Assembly: GCA_964384675.1 (NCBI GenBank)
Contig: CAYLNK010000298.1
Span: 1 to 8,536, forward strand
Length of the DNA: 8,536 nucleotides
Direction of reading: 5' to 3'
From: CAYLNK01 sp964384675
Lineage (GTDB): Bacteria > Acidobacteriota > Thermoanaerobaculia > UBA5066
Positions 1-6,646 of this stretch are shown here, piece after piece. The position numbers and the translations under genes are program-made. Each line of letters starts with the position of its first letter. The stretch's first letter is position 1. The notes under the pieces were generated by a model that was not told where the DNA came from, searched no databases, and saw nothing but the letters and a program-made list of their open reading frames with translations.

Positions 1-1241
1 GCCAGCCGGACGAGGCCGGCCGTGGCCGTGCCCGCCCACACGGCGTCCGGCGTGGCGAGCACCGCCGAGACCTTGAGGTCCGGCAGGCCGTCCGCCTTGC
101 CGAGCACCTGGACCGCACCGCGAACCGCGCGCCGGCCGTCCGCGCGGGACTCCAGGGTCAGCCGGTTCAGGCCGCCGCCGTCGGTGGCGATCCAGATCGA
201 GCCGTCCGGATCCTCGGCCAGCGCCTGGACGAGGTGGTGGGACAGCCCCTCGCGCGGCCCGATCGTCACGAACGGCGTGTCGCGGAGCCGGAGGAAGCCG
301 CCGCCGTCGGTGCCGGCCCAGAGGCTGCCGTCCCGGTCCTCCAGGATCGACGTGATGTGGTCGTGGGAGAGCCCCTCTGCCGTCGAGAGGTTCTCGAGCC
401 GTCCGTCCCGCAGGCGGTAGATCCCGCCGTCGAACGTGCCGAGGAAGAGGTTGCCGTCCCGGTCCTCGGCGATCGCCCGGACGCGTCCTCCGGTCAGCGC
501 GTCGCGGGCGAGCACGGTCGCCAGGCGGTCCCCGTGAAGCCGCTGGAGGCCGCCGCCGGTGGTGCCGACGAAGAGCCGCCCGGAGCGGTCGAGGGCGAGG
601 CCGAGGACGCCGGGTGCCGCGAGGCCTTCCTTCTCCGTCCAGCGGGTCAGGACGCCGTCCTTCACGCGTGCCAGGCCGCCGAAGGTGCCGATGAAGAGGG
701 CTCCCGCCGCGTCCTCGACGAGCGTCACCACCCGCCCGCCCGGGAGGGCGTCCGCGCCCACCACGACGCTCAGCCGGCCGTCCTTCAGGCGCTGCACCCC
801 GCCGCCGTCGGTGCCGACGAGCAGGGAGCCGTCACGCGATTCCCAGAGCGCCCAGACGCGATCGCTCCCGAGCCCCTGCTTCACCGTCCAGGCGGTGACC
901 ACGCCGTCCTTCCACCGGTTCAGCCCGCCGCCGTTCGTGCCGATCCAGAGCGAGCCGTCGCGCCCCTCGAGGAGCGCCCAGACCGAGCCGTGGGTCAGGG
1001 CCGGCGTCGTCCTCGTGTCGAACGTCGTGAACGCGATCCCGTCGAAGCGGACGAGGCCTTCCTGGGTGCCGAGCCACAGGTAGCCGTCCCGGGTGCGGAC
1101 GATCTTCCGCACGGTGTTGTTGGGGAGGCCCTGCTCCTCCTGCCAGATGTCGAGCCCGTACTGGGTGAGGGCGCGCGCCGGGTCGAGCGCGAGCGCCGGC
1201 ATCGCGACGAGCGCGAGCGCGCCCAGGAGACGGAGTCTCAC
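1..1241 (-). CDS. Two-component regulator propeller (Reg_prop) sensor protein, N-terminal part, truncated by window edge
   Basis: This is the N-terminal 413 codons of an exported beta-propeller protein whose 3' end lies beyond the left edge. I chose the GTG at 1241 because it gives a good Sec signal peptide (VRLRLLGALALVAMPALA, residues 1-18); the next ATG would cut into that hydrophobic core. The mature part opens with 'QYGLDIWQEEQGLPNNTV', the usual entry into periplasmic sensor propellers. At least nine Reg_prop-type repeats follow, about 40-45 residues apart, with cores such as DGYLWLGTQEGLVRFDG, DGSLWIGTNGGGLNRW, DGNLFLGTFDGGIYRL and DGSIWIATDGGGLNRL. In this family two seven-bladed propellers usually precede a Y_Y_Y domain, a membrane helix and a kinase, GGDEF or DNA-binding output, so the visible part is only the periplasmic sensor. 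The output domain and ligand cannot be told from here. It is transcribed divergently from the DUF4440 gene. Confidence 0.9.
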   Translation of the reverse strand, partial: MRLRLLGALALVAMPALALDPARALTQYGLDIWQEEQGLPNNTVRKIVRTRDGYLWLGTQEGLVRFDGIAFTTFDTRTTPALTHGSVWALLEGRDGSLWIGTNGGGLNRWKDGVVTAWTVKQGLGSDRVWALWESRDGSLLVGTDGGGVQRLKDGRLSVVVGADALPGGRVVTLVEDAAGALFIGTFGGLARVKDGVLTRWTEKEGLAAPGVLGLALDRSGRLFVGTTGGGLQRLHGDRLATVLARDALTGGRVRAIAEDRDGNLFLGTFDGGIYRLRDGRLENLSTAEGLSHDHITSILEDRDGSLWAGTDGGGFLRLRDTPFVTIGPREGLSHHLVQALAEDPDGSIWIATDGGGLNRLTLESRADGRRAVRGAVQVLGKADGLPDLKVSAVLATPDAVWAGTATAGLVRL

Positions 1242-1247
1242 TCCACG

Positions 1248-1253
1248 ATTATC
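1248..1253 (-). promoter_or_regulatory. Possible -10 element (GATAAT) of the propeller gene
   Basis: Read on the minus strand, GATAAT ends six bases before the GTG start codon at 1241. A transcript begun from it would start at or next to the start codon, so it would be leaderless. There is no convincing -35 hexamer about 17 bp further upstream, and no clear Shine-Dalgarno beyond a GGAG that abuts the start. This is a weak call based on one AT-rich hexamer in a GC-rich spacer. Confidence 0.2.
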
Positions 1254-1331
1254 GACGGTCGCGGAAGGGGCGGGCCGGGACCGCAAGATTCGCCAAGCGG
1301 AGGCCCGGGGTCCGGGTCCAGATTGCCGCAC

Positions 1332-1793
1332 ATGAAGAAACCCGAGCTGCTTCCCGCCGTGCTCCTCGCGAGCGCGCTCCTCTCCGCCTCCGTCGTCCAG
1401 GCCGGGCCGCCACCCGCGCCAGACCCCGACCTCCTCGCGGCTCGGGAGTCGGTCTGGCGCGCCTGGTTCACCCACGACGAGGCGACGTTCCGCCGGATCG
1501 TGTCGAAGGACCTCGTCGCGCTGGGGGCCGGGCGGGGATCGTGGGAGGGGTTCGACGCGTCCCTCGAGGCGTCGGCCCGGTTCGTCGCGGAGGGCGGGAA
1601 GCTGATCCGGATCGCCTTTCCCCGCACGGAGATGCAGCGCTACGGGGACGTCGCGATCCTCTACTCGACGTACGAGGTCGAGCTCGAGAGCCAGGGGACG
1701 CGCTCCACGCTCGCCGGGCGGGCCACCGAGGTCTTCGTCCGGCGCTCGGGACGCTGGGAGCACCCGGGCTGGCACCTCGACCCGGGGAAGTGA
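1332..1793 (+). CDS. Small exported DUF4440/SnoaL-like (NTF2-fold) protein
   Basis: This is a 153-residue protein. The ATG at 1332 is chosen because it begins a clear signal peptide (MKKPELLPAVLLASALLSAS then VVQA, residues 1-24). The open frame extends far upstream to 234, but that part is antisense to the propeller gene. The mature protein resembles DUF4440 / SnoaL-like members of the NTF2 superfamily: an N-terminal helix with 'ARESVWRAWFTHDEATFRRIV' spread over residues 37-57, 'DLVALG' at 60-65, a strand 'DVAILYSTYEVEL' at 106-118, and the closing 'GRWEHPGWHLDPG' at 140-152 that is typical of DUF4440 C-termini. The fold is a cone-shaped alpha+beta pocket; no catalytic residues can be assigned and no substrate is known. 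No strong ribosome binding site is seen. It stands alone between two minus-strand units and its stop codon is 4 bp from that of the hybrid kinase. Confidence 0.8.
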   Translation: MKKPELLPAVLLASALLSASVVQAGPPPAPDPDLLAARESVWRAWFTHDEATFRRIVSKDLVALGAGRGSWEGFDASLEASARFVAEGGKLIRIAFPRTEMQRYGDVAILYSTYEVELESQGTRSTLAGRATEVFVRRSGRWEHPGWHLDPGK

Positions 1794-1797
1794 CCCG

Positions 1798-4185
1798 TCA
1801 GGAGAGAGCGGACGCCAGGCCCTCGTAGTCGAAACGGGCGACGCGCTCGCGCAGGCGAGCGGCCAGGGCGGCGTCGTAGGCGGCCGCTCTCTCGACCAGG
1901 GAGGCGAGCTCGTCGAGGTCGGCCTCGGCGGCCGCCTCGCGCATCGCGGCGACGAGCTCCGGGGGCAGCGGGACCGCCTCGGGAGACGGGCCGTGGGGGG
2001 GCGGCGGGGCGGGCTCCGTCGCTCCGGTCTCCTCCTCGTACCGGTACGTCAGGCCGAGGCGGGCTCCGATCCGGGCGAAGAGCTCCTCCGCCTGGAACGG
2101 CTTCCTCATGAAGTCGTCGGCTCCCGCCGCCAGGACCGCCTGCCGGTCCTCCTCGAACGCGCTCGCCGTCAGGGCCAGGATGGCGGTGTCGCCGCCGCAC
2201 GGCCCGGCCTTGATGCGCCGCGCGGCCTCGTAGCCGTCCATCACCGGCATCACCATGTCGAGGAGGACGAGGTGCGGCCGCCAGGTCTCGACGGCCTCCA
2301 CGGCCTGCGCCCCGTCCGCCGCCTCCTTCACCTCGAACCCGACGCTGGACAGGAGCTTCACCAGGAGGAGCCGGTTCGCCGCGCGGTCGTCCACCACGAG
2401 GACGCGTCTGCGCGGCGTGGGGCTGGCGAGAGCGACGACCCGCCGCCCGGCGCGGCTCGACTCGAGGGCGTCCGGGTCCCCCTCGCGGAACGGCACCTCG
2501 AATCGAAAGGTGGTCCCCCGGCCCGGCTCGCTGTCGACGGTCAGCTCGCCGCCCATGAGCCTCACGTGCTCGTGGCTGATGGCGAGGCCGAGCCCCGTGC
2601 CGCCGTGCGCCTCGCGTCCGCTGCGGGTCTGCTCGAACGGCTGGAACAGGTGCCCCAGCTCCTCGGACGCGATGCCGACGCCGGTGTCCTCGACGGTGAC
2701 TTCGAGCCGGATCTCCGGGCCGGCGCGCCATTCCGCGGGGGCGCTCCGCCCCCCGCTCCCCCCGGAGCCCGAGGCNNNNNNNNNNNNNNNNNNNNNNNNN
2801 NNNNNNNNNNNNNNNNNNNNNNNNNNNNNNNNNNNNNNNNNNNNNNNNNNNNNNNNNNNNNNNNNNNNNNNNNNNCTCCGCCCCCCGCTCCCCCCGGAGC
2901 CCGAGGCGACGCCTCCTCCGTCGGCGCGCCGGGCCGAAAGGCGCATCGTGACGCGGCCCTCCTTCGTGAACTTCACGGCGTTTCCGAGGAGGTTGATCAG
3001 CACCTGCCGGAGCTTCCCCTCGTCGCCCAGGAGGTGCCGCGGCAGGTCGTCGGCCCGCTCGACGAGGAGGTCGACGCCCTTCCCCTCCGCGCGAGCGCGG
3101 AAGATCGCGGTGAGGTCGTCGACCATCGCCCGGAGGTCGAACGTCACCGTCCGCAGCTCGACGCGCCCGGCCTCGATCTTCGACATCTCCAGGATGTCGT
3201 TCAGGAGCGACAGCAGGTGCTCGCCGCTCCGGGCGATCACGCCGAGGCTCTCGCGCTGCGAGTCCGAGAGCCCGCCGTCGCGCAGCAGGAGCTGCGAGAA
3301 GCCGAGGATGGCGTTCATCGGCGTCCTGATCTCGTGCGACATGTTGGCGAGGAAGGCGCTCTTGGCGCGGCTGGCCGCTTCCGCCGCCTCCCGGGCGCGG
3401 CGCAGGTCCTCCTCGGCCTCGATCCGCTCGGTCACGTCGCGAACGACGCCCTCGATCGCCTCCGGGCGGCCCTCCGGGTCCCGCGCCAGGCGCACGTTCC
3501 CCTCGACGGTGAGGCGCGAGCCGTCCTTCCGCCGGAACTGCGCCCGGTAGTGCGCGAAACCCGTGGCGAAGAGGCTGGACTTGAGGGCCTCCCTCTCCGC
3601 GGGGTCGACCCAGACGTCGGTCGCGATGCTCCGTCCGAGCAGCTCGTCCGCGTGGGCGTAGCCGAGCATCCGGAGCGCCGCGGGGTTGACCAGCACGATC
3701 GCGCCGTCCAGCGTCGTCCGCAGGAAGCAGTCCTGCATGTTCTCGAAGACGTTGCGGAGCTTCTCCTGGCTCTCCCGCAGCTCGTCCTCGGTCTCCTTCC
3801 GCCGGGTCACGTCGCGTGTGACCGTGACGAACTCGCGGACGGTCCCGTCGTCGGCGCGGAGGACCTGGTTCGAGGTCTCGAACCAGCGCAGGACGCCGTC
3901 CCTTCGGCGGCGCCTGTGGACGAAGTAGCCGTGCGAGAGGCCGCCGAGCACGGCCTCGTGGACGCCGCGGGCCCGGGCGAGGTCGTCGGGGTGAAGCCCC
4001 TCGTACGCCGACCGTCCGACCAGCTCCTCCGGCTCGAAGCCGAGGAGCCGGCGGCACGCCGGCGAGGCGTAGAGGAACGTGCCATCCGGATCCAGCCGGG
4101 CGATCATGTCCGTCGAGCTCTCGGTCAGGTTGCGGAAGAGCGCCTCGCTCTGCCGCAGGGCCTCGAGCTCGGGGCCGTCGATCAC
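1798..4185 (-). CDS. Soluble PAS-PAS hybrid histidine kinase with C-terminal receiver (contains assembly gap)
   Basis: A hybrid sensor kinase of 795 codons as drawn, or 751 if the N-gap collapses as proposed. The GTG start at 4185 overlaps the upstream stop as GTGA, which suggests translational coupling. Domains in order (numbering includes 34 unknown residues): PAS at about 12-130 (from 'SEALFRNLTESSTDMIARLD' to 'TVTRDVTRRKE'); PAS at about 137-255 (to 'VVRDVTERIEAEED'); a short coiled-coil linker; HisKA with the phospho-acceptor H284 in 'MSHEIRTPMNAILGFSQLL'; HATPase with N-box 'INLLGNAVKFT' (N402), G1 box 'VEDTGVGI' (D500) and G2 box 'GGTGLGLAI'; a receiver from about 593 with acidic pair 599-600, phospho-acceptor D643 in 'LVLLDMVMPVMDG' and Lys in 'MRKPF'; then an Ala/Glu-rich helical tail. 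All catalytic motifs are intact. No membrane segment or signal peptide is visible, so it should be cytoplasmic. The signal and downstream target are unknown. Confidence 0.92.
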   Translation of the reverse strand: MIDGPELEALRQSEALFRNLTESSTDMIARLDPDGTFLYASPACRRLLGFEPEELVGRSAYEGLHPDDLARARGVHEAVLGGLSHGYFVHRRRRRDGVLRWFETSNQVLRADDGTVREFVTVTRDVTRRKETEDELRESQEKLRNVFENMQDCFLRTTLDGAIVLVNPAALRMLGYAHADELLGRSIATDVWVDPAEREALKSSLFATGFAHYRAQFRRKDGSRLTVEGNVRLARDPEGRPEAIEGVVRDVTERIEAEEDLRRAREAAEAASRAKSAFLANMSHEIRTPMNAILGFSQLLLRDGGLSDSQRESLGVIARSGEHLLSLLNDILEMSKIEAGRVELRTVTFDLRAMVDDLTAIFRARAEGKGVDLLVERADDLPRHLLGDEGKLRQVLINLLGNAVKFTKEGRVTMRLSARRADGGGVASGSGGSGGRXXXXXXXXXXXXXXXXXXXXXXXXXXXXXXXXXXASGSGGSGGRSAPAEWRAGPEIRLEVTVEDTGVGIASEELGHLFQPFEQTRSGREAHGGTGLGLAISHEHVRLMGGELTVDSEPGRGTTFRFEVPFREGDPDALESSRAGRRVVALASPTPRRRVLVVDDRAANRLLLVKLLSSVGFEVKEAADGAQAVEAVETWRPHLVLLDMVMPVMDGYEAARRIKAGPCGGDTAILALTASAFEEDRQAVLAAGADDFMRKPFQAEELFARIGARLGLTYRYEEETGATEPAPPPPHGPSPEAVPLPPELVAAMREAAAEADLDELASLVERAAAYDAALAARLRERVARFDYEGLASALS
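2744..2775. repeat. 32-bp direct repeat, copy 1, abutting the gap
   Basis: This copy starts CTCCGCCCCCCG and ends GAGCCCGAGGC, and is identical over 32 bp to 2876-2907 on the other side of the N run. It contains two C6 runs and a potential hairpin, GCTCC-CCCC-GGAGC, both awkward for short-read sequencing. On the coding (minus) strand it encodes the Gly/Ser stretch ASGSGGSGGR of the hybrid kinase. It is most likely the same genomic segment present at the ends of two contigs. Confidence 0.9.
2776..2875. other. Assembly gap (100 Ns)
   Basis: Exactly 100 Ns, the conventional filler for a gap of unknown size. It lies within the HATPase domain of the hybrid kinase, in the loop between the N-box strand ('RVTMRLSAR') and the G1-box strand ('IRLEVTVEDTGVGI'). 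No conserved motif of the domain appears to be missing. Both edges carry the same 32-bp sequence. Confidence 0.98.
2876..2907. repeat. 32-bp direct repeat, copy 2, abutting the gap
   Basis: An exact copy of 2744-2775. The offset between the copies is 132 bp, or 44 codons, so merging the two keeps the kinase reading frame. That supports an unmerged contig overlap rather than a real duplication, although a true tandem Gly/Ser repeat cannot be ruled out from this sequence alone. Confidence 0.9.
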
Positions 4186-5363
4186 GCCGGCGCTCGCAGC
4201 GTCACGACGAACAGGATCCCGGCCGCCTCGTCCTCCCGCGTGTTCTCCACCGTGACGGACCCGCCGAAGATCGAGACGATCCGCTCCGCCACGGGCGGAC
4301 CGAGGCCGAGGTCGCCGCCGGGCGTGATGGGCTCGGCGATCGCCATGACGTCGAAGAAGCGGGGCAGGGCCTCGTGGGGGACGGACCGGCCCCGGCCGCG
4401 GATCTCGACGGTCACGTCCCCGTCCGGGTCGTGCCGCGTGGCGATCCCGACGACGCCTCCCCGCGACGTGAACTTGACCGCCGTCTCCAGGAGCGAGCGG
4501 AGCGCCTTCGTGAGGAGCTCCCGGTCGGCGAGGACCGTCCCCGAGCGTGGCGGGACCGGATCGAGGGTGACCGCGCGCGAGACCGAGAGTGACGTCGCGC
4601 CGTCCCGTGCGGCCGCGAGGACGTCCGACACCGTCACCGGGGCGGGCGCGAACGTACCCCCGAGGACGTCCACCTGCGCCAGCAGGATCGCGTCGTCCAG
4701 GATCGTGAGGAGGCGGGATCGCGAGCGCTCGAAGAGGGCGCGCAGCTCGGTGACCATCGGGTCCGAGCCGGCGCCGTCGAAGACCAGCTCCGCCGCGCCG
4801 AAGACGCCGGAGAGGGGGGTCCGCAGCTCGTGTGAGATGAGCAGCAGGAAATCGCTCTTGGCCTTGTCGAGGAGGCGAAGGCGCTCGTTGGCGGCCTCGA
4901 GGTCGCGGGTCCGCTCCCGGACCTGCTCCTCCAGCCGCTCGTTGTGGCGCTCGAGCTCGAGGCGCAGCTGGCGCAGCTTGAGGTGCGTCGCGACGCGGGC
5001 CTCGACCTCTTCGGCCTCGAAGGGCTTCGGGACGTAGTCGACACCTCCCGCGGCGAACGCGTGCACCTTGTCGAGCGTCTCGGAGAGCGCGCTGATGAAG
5101 AGGACCGGCACGTCGCGGAGCGCGGGCATCTCCTTCATCCGGCGGCACACCTCGAAGCCGTCCATCTCGGGCATCGTGATGTCGAGGAGGACGAGGTCCG
5201 GAGTGCTGGCGGCCGCCGCGGAGAGCGCCTGCGCGCCGCTCGTGACCGGGCGGACCTTGTAGCCCTTGGCCTTGAGGATCCCCGAGAGGAGCTGCAGGTT
5301 CGCCGGCGTGTCGTCGACGACCAGGATGCTCGGGGGTCGAACGGCGGCAGCGTCTTCGGGCAT
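4182..5363 (-). CDS. Receiver-HisKA-HATPase protein (response regulator/histidine kinase) with degenerate ATP-binding motifs
   Basis: A cytoplasmic protein of 393 residues, starting at the ATG at 5363 just ahead of the receiver ('RPPSILVVDDTPANLQLL'). The open frame continues upstream to 5504, but that stretch has no domain content and overlaps the divergent promoter region. Domains: receiver at about 12-125 with acidic pair D17-D18, phospho-acceptor D61 ('LVLLDITMPEMDG'), S91 and K113 ('PKPF'); a coiled coil at about 118-168; HisKA with H178 in 'LLLISHELRTPLSGVFG'; and an HATPase-like domain to the end. The ATPase domain is unusual. The N-box reads 'SLLETAVKFT', with Thr294 where the conserved Asn should be. 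The G1 box reads 'VEIRGRGRS', with Ile321 where the adenine-contacting Asp should be. The G2 region is still recognisable ('GGDLGLGPPVAERIVSIFGG'). It may bind ATP poorly or not at all, and so act as a phosphotransfer or scaffold partner of the canonical kinase encoded immediately downstream. No clear Shine-Dalgarno is seen. Confidence 0.88.
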   Translation of the reverse strand: MPEDAAAVRPPSILVVDDTPANLQLLSGILKAKGYKVRPVTSGAQALSAAAASTPDLVLLDITMPEMDGFEVCRRMKEMPALRDVPVLFISALSETLDKVHAFAAGGVDYVPKPFEAEEVEARVATHLKLRQLRLELERHNERLEEQVRERTRDLEAANERLRLLDKAKSDFLLLISHELRTPLSGVFGAAELVFDGAGSDPMVTELRALFERSRSRLLTILDDAILLAQVDVLGGTFAPAPVTVSDVLAAARDGATSLSVSRAVTLDPVPPRSGTVLADRELLTKALRSLLETAVKFTSRGGVVGIATRHDPDGDVTVEIRGRGRSVPHEALPRFFDVMAIAEPITPGGDLGLGPPVAERIVSIFGGSVTVENTREDEAAGILFVVTLRAPA

Positions 5364-5562
5364 TTCCGTCGGCGCAAGACTAACCTGCCGGCGGGCCCCC
5401 AGAAATTCGAAAGCGAGAGCGCCGGGGAGGTCCTGGCCGGGCCGCCGCTGTCGTGGGCTGCCCGGCTGACCCGTCTTTTTCCGGGAATCTTTCGAGCGAA
5501 GCACGCCCTGCGGGTCGATCGGCGAGGGGCGATGGCCGGATCCCTGCTAAGTTCCAGGGTCG
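5364..5562. promoter_or_regulatory. Divergent control region between kinase pair and metal-uptake operon
   Basis: This 199-bp non-coding spacer must hold the promoters for both the minus-strand kinase operon and the plus-strand metal-transport operon. It is less uniformly GC-rich than its flanks. Two adjacent short palindromes lie near its middle: TTCCGGGAA (5479-5487) and TTCGAGCGAA (5491-5500). A TGCTAAGTT at 5545-5553, nine bases before the ATG at 5563, resembles an extended -10, but no matching -35 is evident. No classical Zur or Fur box could be recognised. The region's role follows from gene orientation; the individual elements are tentative. Confidence 0.5.
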
Positions 5563-6645
5563 ATGGGTCAACCGGTGCCGAAGCGGCGCGCTCGACTCGC
5601 GGTGGCGGGGCTCCTCCTCCTGGCGGCGGCTCGCGCCCCGGCGCAGGCGCCCCCCTCCGGCAACGTCTTCAACCCCAGCATCTCGGTGATCGGGAACGCG
5701 CTCGCCATCGCCGGGCACAACGAGGTGGACGCGGCGCCGAGCCTCGCGCTCCGCGAGTCGGAGGTGGGGCTCCAGGCGATCGTCGACCCGTACGCCAAGG
5801 CCGACTTCTTCGTCAGCTTCGGGAGCGAGGAGGGGGAGGTCGCGGTCGAGGAGGGTTTCATCACCTTCCTCAACCTGCCGGGGGACCTCCTCGTGAAGGT
5901 GGGGAAGCTGAAGGGGGCGTTCGGCAAGGTGAACACGGAGCACCTGCACGCGCGCGCCTTCGCGGACGTGCCGCTCGCCATGACGAACCTCCTCGGCGGG
6001 GAGGAGGGGTTCGCGGACGCGGGGCTCGCGGTGTCGCGCCTGATTCCGGCGCCGAAGGGGATCTTCCTCGAGGCGACCGCCCAGCTCTTCCGCGGCACCT
6101 CGGCGAACCTCTTCGAGGCGTACACGCGGAACGACGTCCAGCCGCTCGTCCACCTGAAGGGCTACGGAGACCTCTCCGAGTCGACGAACCTGGAGGTGGG
6201 CGGCTCGTGGACGCGCGGGAGCAACCTGGAAGGGCCCGGCTTTCACACCAGCCTCGCGGGCGCCGACGCCACGTTCCGCTGGAAACCGCTCCGCCAGGGC
6301 CTCTACCGCTCGCTCCTGGTCCGGGCCGAGTGGTTCCATTCCGAGCGGGAGACCCCTTCCGGCCTGGTACGCGCGGACGGCCTCTACGGCTTCGCCCAGT
6401 ACCAGCTCGGCCGCCGCTGGTACGCCGGGCTCCGTTACGACGAGGCGGATCACGCGGACGACGCGTCCCTGCGGGACCGCGGGGGCTCGCTCGCCGTCAC
6501 GTTCTGGCCCTCGGAGTTCTCGCAGGTGCGAGCCCAGGCCCGCCGGACCCGTTACGACCGAGGGGCCGAGGGGCCGTCCACCGCCACGGAGCTCCTCCTC
6601 CAGCTCCAGTTCTCGATCGGCGCCCACGGCGCCCACCCCTTCTGA
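5563..6645 (+). CDS. Plug-less outer-membrane beta-barrel protein linked to zinc/metal uptake
   Basis: A 360-residue exported protein. The ATG at 5563 gives a signal peptide with a basic start (KRRAR, 7-11), a hydrophobic core (12-23) and an APAQA cleavage region (25-29). The mature protein begins 'NVFNPSISVIGNALAIAG', then shows alternating strands rich in aromatic and charged residues, as in an outer-membrane barrel, and ends in Phe after 'IGAHGAHPF', a C-terminal aromatic as used by the BAM machinery. The opening FNPxIS motif and the central 'VGKLKGAFGKVNTEHLHARAFADVPLA' stretch (113-139) resemble proteins often annotated 'zinc-regulated TonB-dependent outer membrane receptor'. No plug domain or TonB box is visible and the length suits a bare barrel, so 'porin-like' may describe it better. 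It heads an operon with a ZnuA-like and a ZnuB-like gene, with a 1-bp gap to the next gene. The substrate, zinc or a related metal, is inferred from this context. Confidence 0.78.
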   Translation: MGQPVPKRRARLAVAGLLLLAAARAPAQAPPSGNVFNPSISVIGNALAIAGHNEVDAAPSLALRESEVGLQAIVDPYAKADFFVSFGSEEGEVAVEEGFITFLNLPGDLLVKVGKLKGAFGKVNTEHLHARAFADVPLAMTNLLGGEEGFADAGLAVSRLIPAPKGIFLEATAQLFRGTSANLFEAYTRNDVQPLVHLKGYGDLSESTNLEVGGSWTRGSNLEGPGFHTSLAGADATFRWKPLRQGLYRSLLVRAEWFHSERETPSGLVRADGLYGFAQYQLGRRWYAGLRYDEADHADDASLRDRGGSLAVTFWPSEFSQVRAQARRTRYDRGAEGPSTATELLLQLQFSIGAHGAHPF

Positions 6646-6646
6646 C

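Noticed and set aside
1..1241. Periodic similarity in the left region as a DNA repeat or CRISPR-like array
   Set aside because: The periodicity of about 120-135 bp reflects degenerate protein-level propeller repeats; there are no identical repeats or spacers.
234..1331. Upstream extension of the DUF4440 frame
   Set aside because: The extension is antisense to the propeller gene and has no domain content. The signal peptide starting at 1332 marks the true start.
2744..2907. Direct repeats as a mobile-element target duplication or tandem repeat array
   Set aside because: The repeats abut an assembly gap and are identical over exactly 32 bp, which fits an unmerged contig overlap better. No transposase or inverted terminal repeats are seen.
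1993..5037. Open frame of about 1014 codons on the plus strand
   Set aside because: It is antisense to the two kinase genes, contains no recognisable domain and is dominated by Arg, Pro, Ala and Glu, as expected of a shadow frame in GC-rich DNA. It also passes through the N-gap.
4186..5148. N-terminal extension of the hybrid kinase frame
   Set aside because: This part is out of frame with, and fully overlaps, the receiver-HisKA-HATPase gene, and is low-complexity Arg/Pro/Ala sequence. The GTG at 4185, coupled to the upstream stop, is the better start.
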